Made by a program: the position numbers and the translations under genes. Of a stretch of DNA of 17,662 bases, positions 1 through 6,208 are shown piece after piece. The stretch spans positions 1,313 through 18,974 of the forward strand of contig PKYX01000527.1 of NCBI GenBank assembly GCA_003132825.1, written 5' to 3'. The DNA is from Acidobacteriaceae bacterium (lineage in GTDB: Bacteria; Acidobacteriota; Terriglobia; Terriglobales; Acidobacteriaceae). Within the stretch, counting starts at the first letter, position 1. The number at the start of each line of letters is the position of its first letter. The notes beneath the pieces are model-generated. The model was not told the DNA's origin. It worked only from the letters and a program-made list of their open reading frames with translations, and made no database searches.

Positions 1-1076
1 GTGTTGGTCATGCGCGGCATGGGGATGTGCTCGTAGCTTTCGCGCCGTCCGTTGCCGGTGTCGGCCATTCCCATCAAGCGGGCGGAAAGCTTGTCGCTGA
101 GATAGCCTTTCAGAATTCCTTTTTCGATGAGCACGGTTTCCTGCGTGGGCTCGCCCTCGTCGTCCACGTTGAGCGAACCACGGCGCCAGGGCATGGTGCC
201 GTTGTCGACGACGGTGCATTTGTCGCTGGCCACGCGCTTGCCGATCAGGCCGGCGAAAGCCGAGGTCTGCTTGCGGTTGAAATCGGCCTCCAGGCCATGA
301 CCGATGGCTTCGTGCAGCAGTACGCCGGGCCAGCCGGGCCCGAGCACGACTTCCATTTCGCCGGCCGGCGCTTCCCGGGCGTCGAGCTGCAGAATCGCCT
401 GACGGGCCGATTCTTTGGCGAAATACTCAGGAGTCTTTTCGCCGAAGAAGAAATCGAGCGCCACCCGGCCGCCCCCGCCGGAGCTGCCACGGGCGGAATT
501 GGTCTCCGTCTTGGCGATGCAGCCAACGTTCATACGGGCCAGGGGCTGCGAGTCTTCGGCGAAAATCCCATCCGAGCCGACCACCAGGATATTGCGCAGC
601 TCGTCGATGTAGCTGGCGCGGACTTCTTTGATGCGCGGATCGTAGGCGCGGGCGGACTTGTCGGCACGCATGACCAGTTCGACTTTGGCGCTGATCTCGG
701 CGTCGACCGAGGGCAGCGAGATGGGATAGAGGCTGCGCGCGGGTTTTTCCTGGAATCCGACCGAAGGAGTCTTAGCCGGACCCGTAGCGATCAGGGCGGC
801 GGTGCGGGCAGCGTGCAGAATACGCTCGGGAGAAAGATCGTCGGTGTAGGCATATCCGGTACGCTCGCCCGAAATCACCCGCACCCCACAACCGACGGAG
901 ATTCCTTGCGAGGCGGATTTCACCATCGATTCATCCACCATCAGCGAGGTGGAAGAAAGATACTCGAAATAGAGGTCGGAATAGTCTCCGCCCGCCGAAA
1001 GAGCAGCGGCGAGATAACGCTCCAGATCGCGTTCGGTGAGGCCGTAGTGTTGGAAAAAGAATCGAGTTTTGTCCAC
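1..1076 (-). CDS. tldD: TldD-type metalloprotease (PmbA/TldD family), 3' end outside window
   Basis: TldD pairs with PmbA (TldE) in a cytosolic zinc metalloprotease that trims unfolded or modified peptides, such as microcin precursors and the CcdA antitoxin in E. coli. The translated minus strand begins [18 protein letters not shown] and holds the family landmarks: [11 protein letters not shown] near the N-terminus, the [12 protein letters not shown] metal-binding motif (HExxxH, coding 285-314, about residues 255-264), [15 protein letters not shown], and [20 protein letters not shown] at the window edge. The motif position matches E. coli TldD. About 358 codons are visible; roughly 120 C-terminal residues should lie beyond base 1. 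The start is taken as GTG at 1076; the frame is open further upstream without an obvious ATG, so the start is not certain. The long plus-strand ORF over the same bases is its shadow. Confidence 0.93.
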   Translation of the reverse strand, partial: [358 protein letters not shown]

Positions 1077-1451
1077 GTTGATTAGATGCCCCTGGCATTC
1101 GAAAGACTCTGGCAGGGCTATTATCCCACACGGGTTGCCACGCCCCGGGGTCTCCTCCGACCCGGCGCCAGTTACTTTCGTGAAGCCCGGGGATTTGCTT
1201 TCGTGGATCTGCTTTCGTGAAGCCCGAGGACCGAGGCCGGGGGGGAATCGCCCCGCAGCTCTGGCCCTGACAACCGGAGCCTCTCATCTTCAATTCTTAA
1301 TTCTTAATTTCAATTCTTAATCTTCAAGTCTCTAATCTGGGTTGGCTTGGCCGAACGGAATGTCGTCCCCCGCGGAGTTTCGCCGACCTGTCGGGAGGAC
1401 TGGCCGCCTGCGCCCCGCGGCAGGACCGCCGAAGGCCGGTCGTTTCCTGGG
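1077..1451. other. Gene-free region upstream of tldD, with short repeats
   Basis: I see no convincing gene here. The octamer CTTTCGTG occurs three times (1175, 1198, 1212), and TTTCGTGAAGCCCG is present twice (from 1176 and 1213), ending GGGGA and AGGA. A second AT-rich patch near 1290-1325 repeats CAATTCTTAAT-type units. The promoter of tldD (minus strand) should lie here; a GATAAT-like element reads on the minus strand near 1120, but no good -35 accompanies it. Confidence 0.5.
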
Positions 1452-1934
1452 CTATCCCGGCCATGCTCCGAGCAACCGGCGCACGTCGACCAGCTGTGCC
1501 AAGTGGTAGGCATTGTGGTCGGCAATCAGCAGCGCCTCGCGCAGGATGGTCTGGCCTTCACCCCAGGGAATCTTGGCGAACAGATCCGTCTTCGGATTTT
1601 TTACCAGAGCCTGCATGGCTTTCAGGTCCTGCCGAAACTTCTTAATGCTGGCGCTCCAGGCGGCGCGGCCGGGCGGCGCCTCGTCCGCCGGCCAATAGTC
1701 TTCCGGCCAGTGGGGGCAGACATATTTGGGATTGCGGCTGAATTCGACGATGTCCCGTTGTGCGATGCGCATGTGCTCGAGCAGCATCCAGGCGGTGTGC
1801 GGCAGGCCCCGGGCCTTGCGGCCGCGCAGTTTTACGGGGAGGCCGGAAACCACATCGTCAAAGCCGGCATGGGCGCCACCGCCCGCGAGCAGATCGAGAA
1901 TGTGCTGGCGCAGAGAGCGCTCGTCATGGGTCAT
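1452..1934 (-). CDS. DinB-family protein (DinB/YfiT-like four-helix bundle)
   Basis: This 160-residue protein has the size and motif layout of the DinB-like superfamily, four-helix bundles that carry a metal on three histidines. Members include bacillithiol or mycothiol S-transferases, thiol-dependent hydrolases and DNA-damage-induced proteins of unknown role. Visible candidates for the metal ligands are His54 in LLEHMRIAQ and His140/His144 in ADHNAYHLAQLV. The start is ATG 1934, with a strong Shine-Dalgarno GGAGG seven bases upstream. It follows the UvrC-like gene by 57 bp on the same strand and may be co-transcribed with it. The name DinB refers to B. subtilis DinB, not to DNA polymerase IV. 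Substrate cannot be inferred. Confidence 0.85.
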   Translation of the reverse strand: MTHDERSLRQHILDLLAGGGAHAGFDDVVSGLPVKLRGRKARGLPHTAWMLLEHMRIAQRDIVEFSRNPKYVCPHWPEDYWPADEAPPGRAAWSASIKKFRQDLKAMQALVKNPKTDLFAKIPWGEGQTILREALLIADHNAYHLAQLVDVRRLLGAWPG

Positions 1935-1991
1935 CGATTGGCCTCCGGTCGGTGTCCTCGATCGAGTGTAGCGCGGAACGCGGAGCAGCCG

Positions 1992-3161
1992 CTACCGGGC
2001 GGGCAGTGCGCTCGCGCTCTCGGTGCCACCGAGCGCGGGAGGTTCGCCGCGATAGACTCGGGAGATGCCGCGCACGAGTCTTCGCAGGGGCAGCGCACCC
2101 TTGGCATCGGCCAAGAAGACCTCTCCGCTGCGAGTGCTGCGGTAGAACCAACGCGTCAGCAAGGCTAGGTGTTCCATGGCTTCGATGGCGCTTCTCCCGC
2201 CGGCCGGCGGGATCCGATCGAGCGCTTCCTGCACTCTCGATTCCATCGACTGCGACTTCGCGTGTTCTCCCGATTGGATCGGAAAGCTGGCCGGGCCCGA
2301 AATCGATCCGCGGGCAATGCGCAGGAATGTGACCGAGCCGGGTGACGCGCTCGGTTGCACCATGACCCCGGCCAGAAGATCGATGCGGCGAACGATCTCG
2401 GGAAGTTGGCTGAGCACGGCGTTGAGCTTCTCGAGGCGGGCGTGCAGCGCGGCTGCATCCTCGAACTTGAGGTCGGCGGAGGCCTGATCGCGCTGGCTCG
2501 AAATTTCCCGCAAGAGAGACTCGCCACCGGTGTCGAAGTAGGCTTGCACGCGGCCTACCTCGGCGCGGTATTCATCATCCCCGCAGCCCTTGAAGCAGGG
2601 CGCCAGGCACATTTTCATTTCTGAGTAGATGCAGCCCGGAAATAGAGGATCGGGATGAAGATCTTCCAGGCAGCGGCGCATTTTGAAAAAGTCGAGCGAG
2701 TCATTGGCGAATTTCTCGGCCGCGAAGCGCGAACGGAAGGGTCCGTAGTATAAGGACCGGCCCTGCCGGCGCCCGAGGCGCGTGGTGACGGAGGCGCGCG
2801 GGTATTGGTTTTCCAGGTGCAGCTTCACCAAAGGCGCAAAACGCAGACGGAGGCGCGCGGCGTAGGTGCCGGGAAAAACGGTTCGCAGGAGTTGATACAG
2901 GAGAAAACCGGATTCGAAATCCGACCCGGTCGCGCTGTATTCGATGGAGCGAACGCGCTCGCGCAGGTTGAGCTTCTTGCTGTGCTCGGTCGGTGGGCCG
3001 AGCAGCCGCTGCAGGCGCCGGCGCAGGTTCGCAGTTTTGCTGACGTAGGGCTCGGCATGGACGTCGTCCCCGCGAAGCAGGAACACGGCGGCCCCGGCCG
3101 GAACTGCCGCGAATACCTCGGCGTCCTGCGTGGGCACGAACTCGAGCCCGGTAGAAAGCAC
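1992..3161 (-). CDS. Short UvrC-like protein (GIY-YIG-type domain, Cys cluster, UVR motif) lacking the C-terminal nuclease
   Basis: UvrC makes both incisions in UvrABC nucleotide excision repair: a GIY-YIG domain cuts 3' and an RNase H-like domain cuts 5'. This 389-residue protein matches only the front half. It has a GIY-YIG-like segment (residues 24-52, AVFLL...YVSKTANLRRRL), a four-cysteine cluster at C164, C177, C185 and C189 in the style of the UvrC Fe-S site, and a UVR/UvrB-contact motif at 231-246 (LKFEDAAALHARLEKL). The RNase H-like and helix-hairpin-helix domains are absent; full UvrC is about 600 residues. Tyr39, Lys42 and the following arginines are kept, but by my alignment the catalytic Glu of the GIY-YIG fold is Leu88, and YVG has become YVS. 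It is therefore a paralogue, comparable in being short to Cho of E. coli, and possibly not a nuclease. The start is GTG 3161, just after an in-frame stop. Confidence 0.85.
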   Translation of the reverse strand: MLSTGLEFVPTQDAEVFAAVPAGAAVFLLRGDDVHAEPYVSKTANLRRRLQRLLGPPTEHSKKLNLRERVRSIEYSATGSDFESGFLLYQLLRTVFPGTYAARLRLRFAPLVKLHLENQYPRASVTTRLGRRQGRSLYYGPFRSRFAAEKFANDSLDFFKMRRCLEDLHPDPLFPGCIYSEMKMCLAPCFKGCGDDEYRAEVGRVQAYFDTGGESLLREISSQRDQASADLKFEDAAALHARLEKLNAVLSQLPEIVRRIDLLAGVMVQPSASPGSVTFLRIARGSISGPASFPIQSGEHAKSQSMESRVQEALDRIPPAGGRSAIEAMEHLALLTRWFYRSTRSGEVFLADAKGALPLRRLVRGISRVYRGEPPALGGTESASALPAR

Positions 3162-3336
3162 GAGGCCATTCTAGTGTGGATTCGGCACCGAGCAGGTAAC
3201 GACTTTCTTCACCGGAGGTGGCAGTGCGGAATTTTTGACGGTAGTCGGGGGCGTTGAGACTCACATCGGCCTGCGCCGACCATAGAAGGTTAGCTGCTAC
3301 AGATCGAAGGTTTGACTTTGGCTGCAGTGCGGATGT

Positions 3337-4251
3337 TCAAGCCACGCCACTCGGGGATCCATTCCGTGAACGCTTCAGGAACTCCCGCTGAGCGTTGACC
3401 TTTTGGCGAAGCTCACGCCACTCGTCCGGGGAGCGATCAGATGGGGCGCTGTACAAGGGACGCGGATTTGCTTTGAGCTCTTCCGGTAGGGTGCCTTCCA
3501 TTTCCATCTTCGCTAAAATTCCGACTAGCCCGGGCAAATTAGACATTTTCTTGACTTCCCCCATCAGCAGCCCTTTAGCTTGCGCGGCCGGCAGCATCTG
3601 CGCAAACTCATTCTGCCGCTCGCCGGGCACGAAATCTAGAGCATTCTCTAAACTTATTCGGTTTTCCTGGACTGCGCTCGCCAGCGTAGCCAGCCGGTGC
3701 CCAATATCATAACCGACGCTCATTGTCCATTTGACCGGCCTTCCGTAGGAGCGCGCTTCTGCTAGTTCCTTCTCATAACGTTCCTTGAAGGCCATGCGTG
3801 CGCCAATCTGATCGCCCTCGCGTAGCAGGGTTCGGCAGGCATTGTAAGCGGCACGTTCCTCTTCGCACCAAACGATACTTTCTTCCTCCATGCCGTCTCC
3901 CTTCGGCATCCTGGCCCACGCCTCCTCAGCTCCGGAACGACCGTCATTTGCCGCTCCCGGTAAAGCGCCCGCAAGTTCACGTAACTCGGCGAGCTTTGGG
4001 AACCATTTCAACTCGTACCGCGCTCTGCGGAAGGCAATTTCCAATTGATTCTGCCGAATATCTGCGAGGCCACCACAATAGATTTCTTGGCGCTGTTCTG
4101 TCAGTGTCTCGCCAAAGGCCTCGGCCAAGATCGTCAACTGATCGTTGATCCAGTCAAGAAGCTCCAAGCCTTTCTCTGAGCCGTTGCTTGACCCTTGCGT
4201 TGACTTCAAGGTTATCGAGTTTTCTTTGCTCGGCTTTGCTAACTCTGACAC
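3337..4251 (-). CDS. Putative replicative-helicase loader-like protein (phage G39P-type N-terminus)
   Basis: No exact family is recognised. The N-terminal part, LLDWINDQLTILAEAFGETLTEQ...IAFRRARYELKWFPKLAELRELAG, has the pattern of phage helicase-loader/inhibitor domains (SPP1 G39P type): a helix, a segment of alternating helix contacts, then 'FP' before a final helix. The rest is charged and helical, with no catalytic motif and no Walker motif. It follows the winged-helix initiator-like gene, the same order as SPP1 genes 38 and 39, which supports a role in helicase recruitment. Start choice is open: TTG 4275 gives 312 residues, but GTG 4251 is preceded by GGAGGT and is preferred (304 residues). 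Either way it overlaps the upstream gene by 98-122 bp in another frame, an unusually long overlap. Base composition is less GC-rich than the flanking genes. Confidence 0.6.
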   Translation of the reverse strand: MSELAKPSKENSITLKSTQGSSNGSEKGLELLDWINDQLTILAEAFGETLTEQRQEIYCGGLADIRQNQLEIAFRRARYELKWFPKLAELRELAGALPGAANDGRSGAEEAWARMPKGDGMEEESIVWCEEERAAYNACRTLLREGDQIGARMAFKERYEKELAEARSYGRPVKWTMSVGYDIGHRLATLASAVQENRISLENALDFVPGERQNEFAQMLPAAQAKGLLMGEVKKMSNLPGLVGILAKMEMEGTLPEELKANPRPLYSAPSDRSPDEWRELRQKVNAQREFLKRSRNGSPSGVA

Positions 4252-5236
4252 TTGACCTCCATTTAACACCTTCAAAGTAAAATCGGTCGATCGCTACATT
4301 CCTACGCCTATCCTCAATTGCTGCGCTTGTAACGAGGGCTGCCACTTTTTCAATTGGGAGCCGTCTATACGTTACCTCGGCCTTAACCGAAGCTTTAACC
4401 GTGGAGATAAGGCTATTCGTAACCGGAAGATCAAGGTTCTTCAGTATTTCCCGGGCATATCGCTCAGCTAGAAAATCCTCAAGAAATTCGTGGTTCTCTA
4501 TGCCCCTACGTTCAGCGAGCCTGGCTTCCGTCACGATATCCTGCACTATTCCGTCCATTGATAATTTCGTTTGCCTTCTTTTTTCCTCAACCGCAGCAAT
4601 TGCGTCGCTGATAGACGAATCTGGAAGTCTCAGAATCGTCATGATGCGTTGCGCAGATCCCTTTATCTCAAGTCTTTCTTCTTCAGAAAACTTATTAAAT
4701 AAGTCTTGTTCTATAGTCTTGTTCAGTAAGTCTTGTTCTTCCTTATATGGGCCGCCAACAGTGTCGCGACTCCGCGACGCTGTAGTCGCCTCGCGCGACA
4801 CTTGTGACGGCATACGCGACGGTGATGACGGCAAAGGCGACGCCGATGTCGCTTCTGCGACACTGATGTCGCGTATAGAGAATTCTTCTTCCTCGATTCG
4901 GTCGAAAAGAGGAATAGCGGCCATCTTCGCGCGCGGTGGCACCGGTACAATGAAATACATTTTCAACGTCGAGGTTTGCACGATCCGAATCAGCTTATGA
5001 TCCTCTAGAACCTTCAGCGATCGCTGGACGGTTCGCTGAGAAACATTCAACACTTCGGCTATCTTCGCTGTACCTACCCATGTGGAACGTGTATGACAGT
5101 TAGCATAACGCTCAAGCGCGTGGTACACGGCAATGTCCACAGGCTGCATTTCCCTGGCGTAGTGATCAATGAAGCTGTTGTCAGTGACGTAATAATTTTC
5201 TCTTCGACCGCTGCGTACAATTTCTCTCATTGGCAT
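4154..5236 (-). CDS. Winged-helix replication-initiator-like protein (HTH_36 / replisome-organizer type)
   Basis: This 360-residue protein starts with DNSFIDHYAREMQPVDIAVYHALERYAN, then WVGTAKIAEVLNVSQRTVQRSLKVLEDHKLIRI (about 53-85). That is a winged helix typical of phage replisome organizers and plasmid Rep-type proteins (HTH_36-like). A Ser/Ala/Arg/Glu-rich linker follows (about 120-190), then a helical, charged C-terminal region without motifs known to me. The DNA of the linker carries repeat clusters described separately, a layout like the lambda O gene with its internal origin. The first ATG is 5236, with GGAGGAGG 12 bases upstream; the second ATG at 5230 has GAGG at six bases and may be the true start. 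The 3' end overlaps the helicase-loader-like gene. It could alternatively be a transcription regulator of the element; the long C-terminal region and the neighbour favour replication. Confidence 0.7.
   Translation of the reverse strand: MPMREIVRSGRRENYYVTDNSFIDHYAREMQPVDIAVYHALERYANCHTRSTWVGTAKIAEVLNVSQRTVQRSLKVLEDHKLIRIVQTSTLKMYFIVPVPPRAKMAAIPLFDRIEEEEFSIRDISVAEATSASPLPSSPSRMPSQVSREATTASRSRDTVGGPYKEEQDLLNKTIEQDLFNKFSEEERLEIKGSAQRIMTILRLPDSSISDAIAAVEEKRRQTKLSMDGIVQDIVTEARLAERRGIENHEFLEDFLAERYAREILKNLDLPVTNSLISTVKASVKAEVTYRRLPIEKVAALVTSAAIEDRRRNVAIDRFYFEGVKWRSSVRVSKAEQRKLDNLEVNARVKQRLRERLGAS
4702..4738. repeat. Three perfect 10-bp repeats in an AT-rich tract (possible DNA-unwinding element)
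   Basis: AGTCTTGTTC occurs exactly at 4702-4711, 4715-4724 and 4729-4738, a period of 13 and 14 bp, inside an AT-rich stretch (about 4685-4748) of the initiator-like gene. In the coding strand the outer copies read GAA CAA GAC while the middle copy is shifted (G AAC AAG ACT). The repetition is therefore at the DNA level and not only in the protein (EQDLLNKTIEQDLFNK). Spacing and composition resemble 13-mer unwinding elements of bacterial and phage origins. Function is inferred. Confidence 0.7.
4763..4872. repeat. Dense GCGAC/GTCGC motif cluster (possible iterons of an internal origin)
   Basis: The pentamer GCGAC or its complement GTCGC appears ten times here: 4763, 4766, 4774, 4785, 4795, 4816, 4837, 4848, 4857 and 4868. 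It includes the palindrome GTCGCGAC (4763-4770) and the inverted repeat GCGACA-CTGA-TGTCGC (4857-4872). GATGTCGC is repeated at 4845 and 4865. Copies occur on both strands and in several codon frames (for example GTG TCG CGC, GAG GCG ACT and AGT CGC GAC), so codon bias alone does not explain them. Binding sites for the encoded winged-helix protein are the natural guess. The spacing is irregular, which weakens the iteron reading. Confidence 0.55.
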
Positions 5237-5291
5237 CCTCGACTAACGCCTCCTCCGAAAGTAAACCGATAATGGTCGGGGTTTGGACGGT

Positions 5292-5309
5292 AAAAAACCG
5301 GTGCCCGGT
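5292..5309 (-). terminator. Short intrinsic-terminator-like hairpin after the zinc-ribbon gene
   Basis: On the minus strand, ACCGG-GCA-CCGGT is followed directly by further T residues (T run complementary to 5292-5297). The stem is only five base pairs but almost all GC. It lies between the stop of the cysteine-rich gene (5336) and the start of the initiator-like gene (5236), so it could end the upstream transcript or attenuate read-through into the initiator. Confidence 0.45.
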
Positions 5310-5335
5310 AAACCTGAAGCTTTCCTTTAATCCTG

Positions 5336-5575
5336 CTACAGCGCCTCCCTTCCTGCGTTTGTGTGGGTAGGACAGCACTCGTCATAGCAAATGCATAAGG
5401 CGCAGACCAAAGAGTTGCACACCGCACATTGAAAAGCAGATCCTCTGAGCGAAGTTCCGCACGAGTTGCAGCAAGCGGTGTCGGTGTAGGTTCGCCGCGC
5501 ATTTATCGCTCGGCGCGCTTCTTGGTCTTCCCTGTCTTCATCATCCCAATAGAACATTTCGCCCGTGGTTGCCAT
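5336..5575 (-). CDS. Small cysteine-rich zinc-ribbon-like protein (79 aa)
   Basis: I do not recognise a named family. The acidic N-terminus (MFYWDDEDREDQEARRAINARR, residues 7-28) is followed by a cysteine-rich half with pairs CCxxCG, CxxC, CxxC and CYDECCPTH. Ten cysteines and a histidine fall in about 38 residues, enough for two zinc sites of treble-clef or zinc-ribbon type. The start ATG 5575 has GGAG nine bases upstream. It sits between the DUF1376-like ORF and the initiator-like gene on the same strand, with 40 bp to the former, and is likely part of the same mobile module. A protein- or DNA-binding accessory role is plausible but unproven; no enzymatic motif is visible. Confidence 0.65.
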   Translation of the reverse strand: MATTGEMFYWDDEDREDQEARRAINARRTYTDTACCNSCGTSLRGSAFQCAVCNSLVCALCICYDECCPTHTNAGREAL

Positions 5576-5615
5576 CTTGTGTTTCTCCAGTTTGACTCTG
5601 GGGTTGTCCCAACCA

Positions 5616-5939
5616 TTATTTTCTCAGGGGCGAACATATAGCGAATATATCACTACTTACCCAGCAGTAACGGAGACTGCGACGTTCAGCGCGGACTCTG
5701 GAATAGCAGAGTGCCGACGGCAAATGAAAGAATATCGCTCCTAGGCGCCACAACTGCCCGTCGTCCAGCAAATACCCCGGGCGCTCAAAAATCCAAGAAG
5801 CAAATAGAAGATTCAAGTACCAAGCCTGGTGGTAGTCCTTCGAGGCGCGGTAACCGACATCACCGGCCAAACGGTGAATGTAGAAAGGAAACCACTGCAA
5901 TAGTTGATTTCGTCCGGAACTTGACACAGAAAATGGCAT
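5616..5939 (-). CDS. DUF1376-like phage replication-associated ORF, probably truncated
   Basis: The 107-residue translation contains LLQWFPFYIHRLAGDVGYRASKDYHQAWYLNLLFASWIFERPGYLLDDGQLWRLG. This fits the DUF1376-type pattern: an aromatic 'FPFYxxD' start, a long helix ending in YxxLL, a short 'W' segment, then 'LxDDxxLWRL'. Such domains are common at the N-terminus of phage replication-organizer proteins. After residue 68 the sequence no longer follows the pattern, and a stop comes soon after, so the gene appears broken or frameshifted. The same frame stays open upstream to a stop near 6155 but offers no ATG, GTG or TTG, so ATG 5939 is the only usual start; no clear Shine-Dalgarno precedes it. 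It could be a pseudogene remnant of a longer protein. Confidence 0.45.
   Translation of the reverse strand: MPFSVSSSGRNQLLQWFPFYIHRLAGDVGYRASKDYHQAWYLNLLFASWIFERPGYLLDDGQLWRLGAIFFHLPSALCYSRVRAERRSLRYCWVSSDIFAICSPLRK
5630..5650. repeat. Tandem 10-bp near-identical repeats (possible operator)
   Basis: GCGAACATAT (5630-5639) and GCGAATATAT (5641-5650) differ at one base and are 11 bp apart, about one helical turn. They lie 55-75 bp upstream of the cysteine-rich gene, in the tail of the DUF1376-like ORF. A regulator site is possible; no matching promoter could be assigned with confidence. Confidence 0.35.
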
Positions 5940-6208
5940 TGAGTCGCGCTGTAAACTTTGCCCGAGGAAGGGCTTCAGCGCAAGCGAGAAGTCCCACTTG
6001 CCTGTGTAGATGTTGTGGAGATGTGGTTTTGGTTGTGGAGAGGAGAGGAAAACAGGGGGAGAGCTCGGACGAGTTGGCGCGAGGACGAGAGATTGATGCG
6101 AAGCAGGCAGTGAAGCAGGCGGTAAGATTGGGGCGAAGAGAATGCTAGTTCGCTGCTAACGAAATTGGCGATTGTCTGATTTTGAAATTCGGCTTACTAT
6201 CCGACCAG
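5940..6208. other. Gene-free stretch between the replication module and ruvB
   Basis: The two modules are divergent here. The plus strand from about 6010 to 6145 is purine-rich (GGAGAGGAGAGG-type runs) and contains AAGCAGGC twice (6100 and 6113). A TTGACA hexamer reads on the plus strand at 5921-5926 (inside the start of the minus-strand ORF), but no -10 stands at a proper distance. I see no RNA gene. ORFs on either strand through it have no family resemblance. Confidence 0.4.

Noticed and set aside
27..1085. 352-codon plus-strand ORF
   Set aside because: It is the antisense shadow of tldD; the minus strand carries [12 protein letters not shown] and other TldD motifs.
4401..5000. 199-codon plus-strand ORF
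   Set aside because: Antisense shadow of the winged-helix initiator-like gene, whose HTH motif is clear.
5181..5502. Two minus-strand ORFs (5181-5378 and 5227-5502) bridging the cysteine-rich and initiator-like genes
   Set aside because: They lie in other frames over both genes and have no motif; the cysteine-rich frame and HTH frame explain the sequence better.
5921..5957. TTGACA on the plus strand as a ruvB promoter
   Set aside because: No -10 hexamer at 16-18 bp; the nearest TAAACT is 25 bp away.
5711..6148. 145-codon plus-strand ORF before ruvB
   Set aside because: No family resemblance, low-complexity basic translation, no Shine-Dalgarno, and it overlaps the minus-strand DUF1376-like ORF.
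3288..6159. GTTAGCTGC and GCTGCTAAC near the two borders of the replication module as att sites
   Set aside because: They are neither direct nor exact inverted repeats of each other and are too short.
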